DNA from: Oppiella nova
Lineage: Eukaryota; Arthropoda; Arachnida; Sarcoptiformes; Oppiidae
Direction: 5' to 3'
Length of the DNA: 62,522 bases
Assembly: GCA_905397405.1 (NCBI GenBank)
Contig: CAJPVJ010000027.1
Span: 1 to 62,522, forward strand
Positions 1 to 16,000 of the stretch are shown here, in pieces. The notes beneath the pieces were generated by a model. That model ran no database searches, was not told where the DNA came from, and saw nothing but the letters and a program-made list of their open reading frames with translations. Position 1 is the stretch's first letter, and every line of letters begins with the position of its first letter. A program made the translations under genes and the position numbers.

Positions 1-3000
1 ACACTATTAACTATTCACCCACTATTGCACCCATTCATCAGACACCCTCTAACGTACCCATCCTAACCCCCATTGACCCTACTATTGCCATTTCACTACC
101 TTTATATTCATTCAAAAATATATATAACCTTTATATTGAATAGTGTTTACTTTAATTGGACAGAAATCAGATTATTATAATTAAAAATATTTTAATGCAT
201 CGTGAGTTACTATTTGAAATTGTTTTATAAATGACAATTAATTTGTCTTTTATTATAAGAATTAGGCATATGTTTAGATTACAAGTAATGACTTAAATTC
301 TTAACCTATTCTTTCGTTATAATGGTTATAAAAGTGATAAAATTAGAGACAAACGAATAAAATGAATGCAAATTTGAATGCCGATCACTGGAATAACATT
401 TTTGTAGCAAATATTTTAGTAACAAATAAAGAGAGAAATCAAATAAAATGTAAACAATGAGTGTTTTGAGTGAAGAGTAGAATTAATAGAAAAGTTGATC
501 CAAAGTCGATAGAAGTGATAAGAGATGATGTGTTTGAGTCTATATAGCAATCAATAATAATTGACATAATGTTAGGGTATAGCAGAGTAGAGAATATCGT
601 ACAGAATATGGTGAGTACTGTATAGTGTATGTATTGCTAGTGTTTTGTGTGTCACTTACAACATATAAAATAGTGTTTACATAACAGTCATTGCAATGCA
701 TTGAATACACGATTCCATTACTGATTTCACTGAATACTGGAGAACATGTTCTCAAAGCTAAAGCTAATGCAAAGTTAACCAGAAATGCAAATACTGTTAA
801 ATGTATATAAATGTGTGTTTGAATGGATAATGTGATGGAGAGCTTGAGGCAAATACTAATACTAATACTAATAAAGGGAATTTGATAACATTAGCCAATA
901 GTGTACAGTAGATGAGTGTAATATAACTTATCCAGTTATAGTAAATATGATTGCATATCAAACATAATCAGCTAATGACACAAATGACATGAAACGCTGA
1001 AAATGTTTACTTTTGGCTCTTAATGTTAGCACATGTAGTCTAGAGCCCAGGGATGTGTAGAACAAATGTATCATTTATTAGAGCTCTAAATATAAATAAA
1101 TTATATTTATTGACACATTTGATAAATAAATAAAATGAGCTCTAATTTGACAAATTTTTTCTCATTATTTATAGCATTATATTTGTTGTATTGATTGTAT
1201 TGAAGACATTTGTAACAGAATTAAACGACACACAAAAACTTGATGACTTTATGTCTACCACTAAGTCTTACAGATATGACTACTTTATTCTGTATTCTGT
1301 AGTGCAGTTCACTATAGACTCATACAGAGCTGTATATTGTGATTGGAGACAGAATTAACGCAAGACTAGTCTTCTGTGATTATCGTTGGACTGTAAGGAC
1401 TGTAAGAACTGTTAGGACTATACTGTAAGGGATGAGGAGATGAGGAGAGGGCTGACAAGAGATGCATCAGTCGAGTGGAACACATTTCCGACACTCGAAC
1501 GGAAGTAAGGCTTTGAATCTCTGCTACAATAACTCAATCCTAACTTTTTTCATAATTCAATCTAAAGCTCATTTCGATCATAATTTTTGCCATAAAAACT
1601 ATATTTAAAAATAAAGTTTATTTTGCGATACATTTCTCTTCATTCGTTAAATATATTGACATTTTATATAAGACGCTATATATTGAAGGAAAGAGGACTG
1701 ACAGGAATGGCAGGAATGGCATACATAGTTGTATGAGTTGTATGAATCGGTTGAGTATGTGTTGCGTGTGTTGTGTAAGTGCTGTCCCAATACCGATAAA
1801 AATAATCTCTCGATATTCCCGAGCGGTTTACGTTTTGAGGATTATTTTCCATACACTGTGTCAGTCCAACCGATTTAATTAAGTCTTCACGGGATTAACT
1901 GCTCCAATACACACTACCACTCACTCCTGTATGTCTATCACTGTATGTCTGTACTGCCGGTGCCAGCAGTTTATGCGATCACACTATTAGATGAAGCCGT
2001 CATCAAAATTATATGCAGAATCAACTCAAGACTTAACTTTCATCTAATCTTTCAAAAATAAAATACATTGAAATCCGTTTAGCAATTTTTTGCCATCAAA
2101 TAATCCTTTCGTATTCTCAATATCTGTCAAAATTATATTTAATTCAAAAAAGCAATAAAATTTGACTTTTAGTAGAGTGGGCTAACACTCAAACGGAATA
2201 CTCCAACAAATGTCATATTTATTATCATCAAAATAGTTGACAAGACATGCGGACTCCAATAGTGGTGGATATAAAACGTTGCAAAATATGAAGTTTATTA
2301 GGAGTTGCACTCATATAACGACTATTACCAGTAATTTTATGATTGTATAGGAATTTATATTTGTAATGCAAGCTATAAAAGTATGTGCTTTTATGTCAAA
2401 TCTGTTGGCTGTTGGCAATTGACTCGCATACTGTTCAATGCACCCACACATTAGCATTGGCACCATTGCCATCATTGCCATCAGTGTCATCATTGCGAGC
2501 CCTGGCATCACTTGATCAGCATTTCTATGATCCCTTGCCATTAGCACTCATTCACTTCGCTCTCCAATTCATAGCAATCAAATCAAATTGAAGGCAACTA
2601 TCATTTTATTGAAATCAACATAACTCTACTTTTCGGACACTAATGTGTCATTAAAACGGGGAAAAGTCCGCACAAATCAATATTACAACCACTCGTTAAT
2701 CAATTCACATCATTATGAGAATAACAACACAATATCCACACAATAATAATAGCATTATTCATATTATAGCTCATACTTATGATATGGTAATTGTATATTA
2801 TTTTAATATTTTATACAATAATACAATCAATTAATGATTTATTCAACTTTCAAGTCTTTTGTTAATTTGTTTGGAATAATAATCAATAAATTGTTAAACA
2901 AATGAGCTCAACATTATTATTATTACTTAATATAATTATTTTTCAAAGAATCAATAAACAAAAATTAAATTATTATTTACGAGTTAGCTTTTATTTGCTC

Positions 3001-5075
3001 ATATTGTGCATTATTAACAGTTTATATTAATTATTGATAATAATTGTTATTGAATATGTATTGTACTGTATATATAAAGCATTAGATACAACAACATATG
3101 AATGTTTGAAGAATATTCTGTAAATGCTACTAATATTCAATAAAAAGTTAGAAATGTTTTGTTGACTTTTCGATTCTATAATTTTTTATATCGATTGTTA
3201 GTATTTCCCAAATATTTGTGATGCTTTTAAAGCTTAAGTTCTGCCATATGTTAGGTTTGCTTTTTGTTGACTATTGGTTCGAGATTTTATGATTGTGTCG
3301 AGATTTGCATTCATATAATACCTCACTTTGAATGCTTGACTTTGAAAGTGATCTCTATTTACAAATAAATATTGTGACAAATTTTGAGAATAACAAATAA
3401 AAATAAATATTTTTAATTTCATGACTATTCATTTTGAAATTTATTCAAACTAACTTTTTAAATGAATAGTTTCTTAATTTTTAACAAAATAAACTAATGA
3501 TAATGTTGACAATACACCAGTGCACAATTCATTTGTCCATTACAATTATCAAGTGTATATTTTTATTTGTTGTCAATTAAATGTATAAAAACCACAAATG
3601 CATTGAAAGGATGGTGTAAGTCGTGTCCATCCCTTCATAGAAATGGTTGCAATGAATAGTCGCCAGAGTTTTGTTATTCTAATGCATGTGAATAAGTCTG
3701 TGATTTGTTGGCAACTAAAGCATGAATCGAGTGGAGAGTATTAGAAATGGAAAGAATATAATGTCTCGACTTATGACATGAACCGCATTACCAGCTCTAC
3801 TAATAGGGCTCCTGTGCTTCCGATACACAGGAAACGGAGCCTCACATCAAAACAGAATGAATTAGAAACTCAGTAACTGATCCAATATATCCTACTAATG
3901 GTCTCCCTTTCAGCTCATGGATTGCAATTCATTTCACATCAAACTTAAGTGCAATGGATATGGAGTTAAAACATTAAAACATTGAGGAAATCATTTCATC
4001 TTAAAATACATGGACTGTAGAAGTCGTGCATTACTTTCCAAATATGCTTTTATTCAAAACAAATGCATTCAAATGGTTTCAATGAAACCTTATGATCTAT
4101 GATATCGATGTCCAGTTTAGGCCTGAAAAGTCGTTTGTAATATATATATGCAATGAAATGGACATTACTTGTGATGAGTCGTGGAAAGCATTAGCAAAAT
4201 AATTAATTTGAAGGAATGATAAGAATTGAGTGTTAATAATATGCTTTACATAAGTTTAGAGTAATATTAAAAATAGTTGACGAGTGGAGGAGCGGAGTAG
4301 TGGTGGCAGTGATGGCAGACATGGAGTATCGCATATTTCCAGAGCCGTCAATCTCAGGTTCTCGAGGGGATTAACTCAACACAATGTGCGCCTATCGGTG
4401 CGTCAATGTATGTGTTTGCTGTGAAAATTGAAAATTCCTATCAAATGAAAACGCTTTTTGAAGCGAAAGCTCACACATCGGCGGGGATTCATATATTGGA
4501 CTAACACTTCAAGCTAATCCCAGTCACTGCAGGTATTGCTAAGTTGTGTACATTAGTAGTGTTCCTCAGCCTCCCAGTGCTAACAAATACTGTGTATGTC
4601 TTCACTATATATTTCTATTTCTCTATTTTCATAAGTAGTCTGGATATGAATTTTGTGAATCAAATAACTCATAATATTTGTATTGATTTGTGTGCCATCA
4701 GTAACTTATCCATAGCTCACTAGTCAGTCATATTTATTGGCAAAACCTCGTTGTAAACCACAGATAGTATATATTCTACTAAAAACTTTGAACAAATTTT
4801 TTTGACAAAAAATTTTAGCACATAATTTCCATTGACTACAAATGGAGGGGTTGTTTGCCTGCGAGCTGTCCAACATTTTAGACATTTTTGTAATCATTTA
4901 AAAACTTTGCACCAATTCTTCAAATACTAAACATTACGTAAACTGTATTCACAATACATATGAATGACAGACTCAGACTGAGTTCGTGTGTTTTTGATCG
5001 TTCATATAAAGCATCGATCGATCAAAAAACCCAACCAAACCATCATTTGGGGATTCAATGAGACAATAGATACAC

Positions 5076-5098
5076 CAGAGAGAGAGAGAGAGAGAGAA
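5076..5098. repeat. (GA)n microsatellite
   Basis: A short uninterrupted run of AG dinucleotides in intergenic DNA. Confidence 0.9.
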
Positions 5099-5674
5099 TC
5101 TATATCTATATGAGAGAGTAGTATATAAAAGAGTGAATGTTTGGCTCAAAGTTGAAGCCATTAATGGGGATCTGGAGTATTGGTCACACGTTTAGTAATG
5201 AACTGAAAACTGAGTACACGTGCGATGGAGAGCACCCATTGAGAGCAACGTATGCCTGCTTTCCATATAAATAGTTGAAATGAATTTCATTCACAAAAGC
5301 TATGAATTAGTCGTCGAAAGAGTCGGTCGTTTCAAAGCTAATACAGTAATCAAATCCATTAAAACTTTTTTGTAAATTAATTCTGTTTTTGACTCAATTT
5401 TTAATGATTTTGTTTTTGCAATGAATTCTTATTCGCTTCAATATATTAGTGAAATGCGAGGAAAAGACATTCCGTATGAAAGAAAATGAATGAGTTATTG
5501 GTGTGAAGTGTCAAAGACTGTGACAAACAGTCGGTGCGAGGTTTAGGCGTTTTTCAAGAAGTTCAAGACATAACAAGACAAAGAATAAATGGTTGGCTGT
5601 ATTTGTGCCAAAACCTAACAAAAGGTAAGAGTTGAGCGCAGGTGTCGTATTGTGGACAGAGGGTCACCCGGTGT

Positions 5675-5790
5675 GGGGAGGGAGAGAGACAGAGAGGGAG
5701 AGACACAGAGAGGGAGAGAACAGAGCACAGGGAGAGTGGAGTCCAACACAGGAGAGGCAGAGGAGAGGCAGAGATAGAGAAGCGGAGAAT
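5675..5790. repeat. GA-rich low-complexity tract
   Basis: A purine-rich stretch built from GAGAG, GGGAG and CAGAG variants. It gives rise to overlapping Glu/Arg-rich frames on the plus strand and Ser/Leu-rich frames on the minus strand. These are composition artefacts rather than genes. Confidence 0.8.
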
Positions 5791-6435
5791 ATATGGAGAA
5801 ATTCATCCCTACTTTGAATCTCAACTTTCTATTCATTGTATGAAAGCATCAAAAGTAAAGCATAAAAGGAGTCTTTTGTTGTATGCCTCAGATTTATGCG
5901 ACCGAAGCCTACATTTGGTAAACAACTCAAACAGCGCTATACTCTATACTCTACTGACGGACAATATTTGCAGAGATTCTGAACTTATTTCACCTCAAAA
6001 TGCGATACCAATACCAATAGATCTCAACTTCCGCTACATTTCAAGAGTTGTGGCGTTTGTGTCGTGAATACTATACTTATCACCAGAAAAGACCCAAAAG
6101 AAACAAATTCACAAAATCTCAATAGAAGTGTATCTTATATTTACACCACACTATAGTCTATATAAACACAACATTCAATACAATAAACTTTATAAATGAG
6201 AAAAGATTGATTCAAAATATTGATTGAAAAAAGAGTAAAAATCACTAAGTCTTCAGTGATTCTCAAACAATAGGTTTAGTCAATGAAATGATTTACAAAA
6301 ACTTCTTCATGTTTCTCTCTATTTGTTGATTCAATTACCTATTAATTATGTTATAATACAAAATAATTTGTTACTATTTTCAAACAAGTTAATAATTTTT
6401 AAAGTATTAAAATAATGTCTTATATTAAAATATGG

Positions 6436-6437
6436 AA

Positions 6438-6471
<34 letters not shown>
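6436..6471. repeat. (GA)n microsatellite
   Basis: An almost perfect GA dinucleotide run that produces an artificial Ser-Leu reading frame on the minus strand. Confidence 0.9.
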
Positions 6472-6473
<2 letters not shown>

Positions 6474-6558
6474 AAACGATGCAAAATATATAATTTGTAA
6501 TTAAGTAGAGATTTGTATAAATTTGGTTCAATGATTGTCAAACGAGAATATAGTGATG

Positions 6559-6590
6559 GTTTGTGTTGGGTTTGTGTTGGGTTTGTGTTG
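6559..6590. repeat. 11-bp minisatellite, about three copies
   Basis: The unit TTTGTGTTGGG is repeated about 2.8 times head to tail, next to the GA microsatellite. Confidence 0.8.
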
Positions 6591-9500
6591 ACTAATAAGG
6601 TTTGGCAAACAATGTTCAAGCATTGAGTTGGCATCACATCAGAGTCAGGCCTTGCATCACATTAGCGTCGTATTGAACCAATTGAACCAATTTGGAGACC
6701 AACAGAGCATTAGAGGAGGCCATGAAAGGCACGAACCCCTACTGATGAACCCATCGGCTAATGAAGTCATTTTTGTAGGGAAATCCGCGACGGGATGTCT
6801 CGCAGATTGAAGCCTCGCTCGGGATGAGGATAAGGATGCGGACAGAGATGACTGAATCGCTCCCTACAGTACTGTCTCTACTGTACTCGCAGTAAGTGAT
6901 GCACCGGCGATGAGATGCACTCTAACAGTCATTTGAATACATATATGGATTCAGTTGTGAGGGATGACTGCAAACGACAAAACAGTCCAACATTTACGAG
7001 GAAATGCATTGAATTAAACACTGAAAACAGCGTGAATATGGCTCCCAAACCCACTAATGCTATACATTGTACTGAATTTGTTAAAAATTTGCTCAAAATT
7101 CTTGTGATTTGTTGGCTCATATAAACTATGCATCAGTTTATTGTTTAATTGAATCTAATTAATGTTTATGAAAATAAATTAATGAGCTTTAAATTAAGTT
7201 AATGGCTAACTATTGAGCGTTTGTAAGCCACTGTATATCGTTTAGGCGACATTAGTACGGGAAAGGGACTAACAGTTGTATTGATTAGTATTATGAAGTT
7301 ATGGCAATCGATATCTAACTTCTATTATAAGTTCATTTCCCATAATATGTTAATATCAATATTCAGAGTAAATAAGCGGTACAGTATACAGTAGTCTATG
7401 ATACGGCTTATATTTTGCTTATATTTCAGAATATTTTAGTCTATGATTAAAAATAATTTTCAAATATTCTTCCAGATTTGTACTATTAATGACAAACATT
7501 GTCATAAAAGTGGCGTCAATTGATTGAAAAGGTAACAAAAAATACATAATATAAGAGGTAAGTAATGAAAAGACAAATAATTGGGCCAATTCTTAGCACC
7601 GATACCCTATTTATAAGAAACGTTTACATTTGATTATATCAATTGAATAGTTAAGTATAACATAGTGTTCACTATATTGTGTTCATAATAACAATTGCAT
7701 AAGAGATGAAAAATGAAGTGAAGTTCACCTATAGTTTAGTCGACAGAATGCAGAGCTATTGCAGTAGAAGAGAGTCTCATAGAGTATAGCAATGCCGTAG
7801 AGTTGGTAGTGATAGCAGTGATGTTGAGCTGTAGGAGCGCTATACTGTTCGACAGTGATCAACTCTGTTAGCACTGGAGTTGTGCACTGGTAGTGATGCC
7901 ATGTATGGTGTGTGCCATTGGTATGTATGGTAGGTCTGGGCGTTCGATAAGAAAGTAGTGACTAAAGAGATTGAAGGCATGGGAAGGCATAGGAAGGCAT
8001 AGAGTGAAGGCAGGGTCTGATAATTTATGTGTGCCTTAAATGCCTGCACTTCCGTCTCAGCGGAATATTTAGTTCAAACAAAAGCCTCTAAAAGTAAAAC
8101 TAAAACAAACTTAATATCACGTAATTGAAGAGTTTTTGGCTAATTGTGTGCCACCAGAAGCACACCTTCGCTGCAAATATCATCGAAATTATTCTTTTGG
8201 ATTAACCATTCATACCATACAAACCATGGCAAACACATGCACACAATTGTAAATAACAAAACACATACCATCACAGTGTTGTTGGACTCATATCTAATCA
8301 TCTCATCTAACACTTGCACAACACATACAACACGACTGTTTGCAACACTTTTGACAAACACTTCAATAGTTAGTCTCTCTCTTAAGCATTAACTCCAATA
8401 TTTAATGTAAAGAATAGCGAATAAAACATCAATAAATCAACTCTATATTAAGCCTTATATTTGCAAACCTGGTATCAAAAGCATTCATGGGTTGTGTATA
8501 TAATGGACACAAATATAGTAAAAAGAGATTAAAAATTTAAATAAAGTGACAGTAAATGTAAAACCTATTGATAGGTATTGAAGAAAGTGAGGTATCATTG
8601 GTATGAATGAAGTGATGGCAACAATGGAGAGCACTTCGAACACAGCTTTCAATAGGAGAGCAAACTTTAGAGATGAATGACTGCTCTTTTGGGCCATCGC
8701 TTAATGTTTGCCACATTTGCTACTATTTACTACTCTATAGTGAACTCAACAATTAAATCAAAGCCTAACTAAAGCCAGTGTTAAGTGTCGGTGCAAAAAC
8801 TACCAGTTCTGGTCTGTTACTGAATACCAGTAACACAATCATAAAATTCTTTCATTGACTGTCTATTGTGGCAAACAATCAGAATAAAGGCTTTTCACGT
8901 GTTTTGTGTGCCGTTTATAAGCGTTTGGTTCAAAAAATCAAAAGAAGTGACGATTAGTTTATATGTAATGTATGGCACGCATGCACCCCAACCACCGATT
9001 CACTCCTAATTGACTTACACAACAATTATAGCATATTATTGAAAGCAAATCAAATTTACATCATTTGTGATACCAGTGAAAGCAATGCCTCAACACTTGT
9101 CCGAAGGCACTCTCATCTCAGCTTCACATTTGTTTACCTGTAAAAGCAAATCACTAATCAAGTGAACCGACATTTTTACGGATAACTTCACTCAATAAAG
9201 ATTATTATATCATTATAACGACAGTAATGCACACATACTAGCGCTCGGTTAACGATTCTCCCACTTTCCTGTACTGTACACTACATCCCATCCCAACCCA
9301 ATCCAACACAACTCACTATCATTTCCTTTCTCACGCTTTAAACCACTTCTACCACTGACTATAGGTTCTGCTCTTAATCTCCAAAAACACTGCTTTTCAA
9401 TATTGTGTCCGATATTGTACTCCAACTTTACATACCATACAGTAATTGCAATCTGCAGTCTTCAGTCCACACATTATTTACTCAACGAAACCATATATTA

Positions 9501-12357
9501 TTTTTAGCTATTTATATGCTTTTAAAACTAACAAAATACACGTTAAGTTCGTATTATTTAACAAATAAACCCATAGTTTAACCAATTGTTTAATTTATAA
9601 ATTATAAAAAAAGCTAAAATTTCATTTGAAAAAAATACAATTAAATTAAAAGACATAAAAGAATTTCTAAATTAAAATTCCTTATAATCTAAAAACTTTT
9701 GCAGTGATAAACATGAATGCAGAGGAATTCCTGTGCAAACCAAAACTATCAATCACCCATTTTTTACTGCGTAAATATGAGTAAAAATTGCAAATTTAAT
9801 CAATTTTAATAGAAGTTAAAGATTTTATTAGTACTTATAATTTAAAGAACTAATGTATATAAAATTAATGGTCACAAATAATACCATGATACATATCCAA
9901 ATTTTTTAATTACTAAATAAATTGTCCAGGTATTTAAGATGAATATGAAGTAAAATTCAAGGTCTGACAAAAATTTATCTGGTTAGTGTCTACAAGTAAT
10001 ATACCTTGTTAGTTATTAGTAAATTACTTCGCTATACAGTCTACTAATATCTTACATAATAAGAAATATTTCACTCAATATAAAAGCCCTAATTATATAT
10101 TTTATTTGTAGTCATATCAGTCATACCATTAAATGGTACATTACAAATTTTGTAAGATGGTTACTGTATTAACTGGAATATTACAAAATTATTTGATCAA
10201 CAATTTGTATGATGTTTACATCATTTTTTCATCAAGGAACGAGGTTGTTGAGTAAACTTAAAACCACGTTTATAGATGTTTTTATCAGACATTTAGCCAA
10301 TATTTGGAAAAAATATTGAGTTAAAAGTCTAAACTTCTAAACTTCTAAACAATGTTAAATTTAACTTATATTATATTTAGTCTTTTCTTTTATACTTACT
10401 CAACACGTGTAATTAATCACCTGCTTAATTATGTTATATTAAACGGATAAAATTTATAACAAAGATATTATATTAAGTACAGGATTAAATGTTGTCCCTT
10501 TATCAACAAAATACCAGATTATATTAAAAACAATGAATAAGTAATCAAACAATTTTACCTACCAAACTAATCGAACTAGTAGTACCTTGGTCACTTAACA
10601 CGCAAGGAAATATTATGTTATGCTGTTAAAGGACTATTGCTGTATTACAATTTAATTATTGATATTACCTAAAATTTGTATAATAATCTCTGGTCACTTT
10701 GAAAATTATGTTTAATATAGAAATTGTTTTTGTTTGGTTAAAACTATTTGTCTGACGATTATTCAAATACTGTAATATCTTTTAACTATGCTTTAATATT
10801 ACTGTTGAATGCACTTTTTGAATTACCGCACATATTGCATTTTTAATTGTTAGTGTTTCTATTACATACTCATATAATATTAGTGAACTTTTAAATTAGA
10901 TAGCATATTTAAATTAATTTAAAGCTTGTTTATTATAATATACAGTAGTATATAATTATTTAATATAAGTTCTTGATCATACTAAGTGCATGTTAAAGAA
11001 ACAATTAATTTCGAGGCATATTTTCTCAAATTTAGTTAGTATTCATAAGAACATGGTCATATTTATTTATTAATCAAAAAAATATTTATATGTTTTCAAT
11101 TAGACTTATAATTATGAAATTGTTTTTTCCACTAAAACCCATATTTATTTGACTATGCCTATAATAAATTACTGCATATAAAGTTTTTGATTTAATTAAT
11201 TTAAATTGAAAACAGATAAATTGTTCAGTATTTGTAGATTTATGTCAATTTATATTTATTCCTAATGAAGGTTCAATTTCCTATAAACATATTACTACAG
11301 ATTTAAAACAGTATTTTCCAATTTAAATATAATTTACATAAAACTATCATACTGTACATTTGTTGAAAATTTAATTTTTATTTAAAAAAGATTTAAAATA
11401 TTTTGTAGTTATAAATCCTTCGATAAGTAAAAAACTTTCACACTGTCAAATCATAATATTAATTGATTTATTTGAAGATTAATAAATTATATATGGGTCA
11501 TATTCTACAATAAGTTATATTTGATAGTATTTTTGTATTTTAAGTAATATCGTAGTTATAGGTGTAGTTACAATATGTATTATTCAATAGAGAGGTTTTA
11601 ATAATTTGAAAAATTTCACTAAACTATAAACTTATATAATGTCACGAATTGGTTTATAGACACAAAGACCGACTTTTTATTATATTTTAAGCAGTGAATA
11701 ATTTGGACACTTATTTTTGAAAGCAAATTCAATTTAAAAGTTTCTTTCATTAGAGATGAATAGATTCAACAGTAGACGTGTTTAATAAATTGTGAGACAT
11801 GGAGTGACCATGTTCCTTTTATTCTATCAAAATTTAGTCTTGAATAAAATATATATCCGTATGTTTTATAATAATATTCTATTAATGATACTGTAAAATG
11901 CAAATATTTAAATAAAAATCTTATAAAATGTCATATACAGTATCTACAGTATGGTTTATAAATCTCACAATATTTAAATTCCCGGTATTCAAAAATCTAA
12001 AACTTAGTAATAATAATTAATAAACAAAATGTACCATTAGTTTTCAATACAGTTTGAATGCAATCATATTTAATGAATTGTGATATCTGTTGAATATATT
12101 CGTGAAAAACATATTTAAAGTAATCCGAAACTTGATTCTTAAAGTCGTGTAAATAAATGACTTAAATATTGATGTTTGGCTTCATTTATGGTCTAAAAAC
12201 AGATATATTGTTAGACTTAATGCTCGACATTAATAGCGATTGTGTGAAGTTCTTATCGGAATAACGCGTTTGTTAGCAGTTCTTCACCACAAAAAGCAAT
12301 ATATATTCGACTTTCACACCAAAACATTTGAAAAGTTGACGTTTTCATTGCTATTAA

Positions 12358-12385
12358 GCGAGAGAGAGAGAGAGAGAGACAGAGA

Positions 12386-12429
<44 letters not shown>

Positions 12430-12430
12430 N

Positions 12431-12468
<38 letters not shown>
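12358..12468. repeat. Long (GA)n microsatellite containing an N
   Basis: More than 100 bp of GA dinucleotides with a few ACA interruptions and one ambiguous base near 12430. The single N probably marks a join or unresolved length in the assembly. Confidence 0.92.
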
Positions 12469-12470
<2 letters not shown>

Positions 12471-13034
12471 CTAGGACGGGTAGAACAATGGTTTGGCGCA
12501 TATATTAAGGTCTGGGCATATATTCATACATTTTTGACAAAAATACGGTTACAAAAGAGGCAGATGTGATGTGATGTGAAATATGAGTGCTTATGTGCTT
12601 ATGTTATCGATTATAAAATGAATAAATTATTATGAATTCTAACATATAATGAATTGGAAAAAGAATTCAATGACATAATAAGAAAAGTCTTTTATGCAAA
12701 ATAGAGAAAAGTTTCATTGAGTTAATAAAAGCAATGCTTGACAATAGAGATCGAAATCTAAGTCATAATAATAATAATAACTGGAATTCAATTCAGTGGA
12801 GCTATAAGATAGACGGGTATTGGGAAAGGACTGCAAACTAGTGTATTGTCGGTGCGGTTGGGTCTATGCCTACGAACTATTGGTGTAAATTTCAATCGAA
12901 AGGTTGACAAAAGTGACAAAAATAATTCAATAATTCACTGCATATTATTGTTTGACAGCAAAAACTTTTCTACACTTTATTAGAGGCAATGAATAGGAAG
13001 AGATGCTGAGGAGACATCAGACATATATGTGTAA

Positions 13035-13072
13035 ACCATATATAATATATAATAATATAATATAATATATAG
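13035..13072. repeat. (ATAATATA)n AT-rich repeat
   Basis: A short stretch made only of A and T with an ATAAT/ATATA periodicity. Confidence 0.7.
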
Positions 13073-16000
13073 TATTATCCCTTCCAATATCGTCATAACG
13101 AAAAATAACGCATTAAGTCAATCATCAGAGGCTTATTGAAAGCCCAGCCCTTGATTTATGAAGACCGGACTGAGTCTATTGTGTTTGGCTGACAATTGTT
13201 AGCAAACCTGGACAAAGACTGGCCTAATATCTCTGTTCATAAAGCGCTCCATCCATTCATTGTGCACAACATTTTTGTGCACAAAAATAATAGGAATCTA
13301 CAGAATATACAGAATATATAGAATATATTGCACTGAATTTAAATCACACCGAAAGCTATATTCCATTCATAACACACCATACAATACATAGAATACTGTA
13401 TTCTATACACTATTTAACACAACACAATGCATCAGCAATAGAGATGATAGCACTCTCTTCTCATCGTTTATCCAATTATTATTAAAACCACAAAAATCAC
13501 ATCACAATGAGATTAACTTATCGTAAAATATTCTCTAAATTACAAACTTTGCATTCATTTCGCAAACAATACAAATCAATATTTCATTAAAATTTGAATT
13601 CAAACAAAAATCTATATATCATTACTTACATTAACAACCAATAAACTAGAGTTAGTAGAGTTGGCATCACTTCTAGTTATCCATTAATTTATTGTTTAAA
13701 CTTTTTATTTTTTAACATTAAATCATATTATGATTCAAACAAATGGCAGATTTGTATATAAAATCTTCAATTCTTGAATCCATTCTCCAATACAGTATAA
13801 AATGTGAAAATGTAACCAAATTATATGAATAAACTTAACATATAAGTTGTAATAGCAGTTGTAATAATCACATTCATAATCCTTTAATAAGATGCTGACA
13901 AGAAAAGTTTACATCATTTATTACACTTTAAGTTATACCGTTTAACTTAATAGTAATACGTTTGTGAAGCACTGTTACACCTGTTATCATCACATTAGAG
14001 ACTTGGGATGAGAGAAGATTAACTGTTGAAGAAATTGATCATGTTAAGTTAACTATGTTAGATGTGAACTCTTAACATGTAAACCAAATGTTAACCACAT
14101 TAACCAAAAAGTGACAAAACATAAGCGATTTATTGCATAACCAATGATTAGTAGTTTAAAAGCATATATTGAGCACAAAGTGATGATTTGGTGCGAGAGG
14201 ACGGCGTGTTTGGTGTGTAAGCTTGCAGTGAGTAGTGAAGGGATCGGTAGTCTAGTGTGTGGTGTGGTGTGCGGTGACTGTTGGCGAAGTGCGCGCCACT
14301 CACTCAACACAACATCACTGGAAGTGATGCGTGAAGTGAGCGTTGAGTGAGAATCAGAGTTACGTTAGTCTTATGTTATATTAAATAAGCAAAACTTAAA
14401 GCATTTCTAACTCTAATAACTATTCGTTATATAATAAAAGTGTTTTTAAATGCTTTTGTGAATTGAATGCATAGTCTGTGCTATTATTGCGTTTGCGTTC
14501 ATAGAGTATAGAGAAACTAGAAGTTGAAAATTGTTGGCTCTCTTTGTGGACTTCCTTAAGCTTTCTAAAGATTATTCAGACATTTCTACCGGTTCTCAAT
14601 CAACAACAATAAAACTCAAATGAAAAGCACCCAAAAAGAGGCACTCAATAGAGAGACAATAAAACGAGAGAAAATTATTTTCCAGTCAAAATCATTGGTT
14701 AACTATTTTTGCACAAATCAATGACCAAAACAAGTGAATCACACAATACTCTGGAAACACAATTAATTCATTGAAATACTCGTCTATAGTGTATAGTAGT
14801 CTCGAAAGCATTACTTTATGTAACATAAGAGAGAATTTCTGCCATTCTTTGTAACAATTCTTTAAAGAATTATTTTTTTCAAATTTTCATAACATTTGTG
14901 CTTTCATTTGAAGCATTCATTAAAAGAGGACTCAAAGAGAAATGTTATTTATTCAGAGATTTGGCTTAACATTGAATAAAAACTCAGCGAATATTATATT
15001 TCAATATCATTTGCTTTTCGAGTGAATAGATGTGAACAATAGAGTGAATAGTATTGAAGCACAAGACTAGTGATGAAGAGTTGCCAAAGAAGTGAAGATA
15101 TAAATGCATGTATTGTATGAATGATATAACGATCCCATGAATGGGTCTTCAAAAGAGGTCTTCGGACAATAAGAACCATTGAAAAGCTGGTCCTCTATTC
15201 ACAACCAACTAAACTGGAGTCGAGCCGAGACTCACATACTTTGGTATCGATACGAGAGATGAGTCTTCATTAGACTGAATGACAGAGCATTTCCGGAAAA
15301 GGGATGAAATGACTTCAATACACAACCACTCAATGTCTGCTCTAATGCCCTGTAATTCAGTAATGCATTTACAATTAAAAAATAATATAAACCATTGCAT
15401 AGACTATAGACTTGTGATTGTATTCTCTTATCCAAAGGCATCAACTCATCCCAAGACAACTCGTTGTACTGTATTCACCATTAATTCAAAGTATAGTAAT
15501 ACCGAAAGCATATTTCCAACAATTTCTCGTAAACATCATACATATCATACAAATACTAAATTAAATTAAATATCTATTAAAATGAAAGCCAATTGAAATA
15601 TAAATGAATGCTTCTATCTAATGAAAAGATTTTCATATATTGCTTAATAAAAGACATAAATAATAAAAGATTTGTGTATAAAAAGGAAATAAATTAGTTT
15701 CGCATTTGATTTAATAGTTTAGAGAAAGTCTTGTGAATGGAGTGGTAGTGAGACTCGAGACTCACAGAGACTCGAGTCCTGCGAAAGAAGTGTTTGTATT
15801 TTGATGTAAATTAAAGTTTCCTCTCTTTTGTTAATTTCACTTCTATTACAGCATTCACTGTATTCGCCAACAAAAGCACATCAAACAAGTCAAACCTATC
15901 TGTAGTCGACTCGAGAATCACACATCAGTTATAATATAATAGTTGTTTAACATTACTGTAGAGCACATCAAACGCTATTCATTCGCTTTTTTGGTACATT

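Noticed and set aside
5632-6067. 141-codon frame at 5642-6067
   Set aside because: First half is a GA-rich low-complexity tract and the rest has no recognisable similarity or splice context.
12240-12569. 109-codon Glu/Arg-repeat protein and its Ser/Leu mirror on the other strand
   Set aside because: Produced by the (GA)n microsatellite containing an N; no start context or homology.
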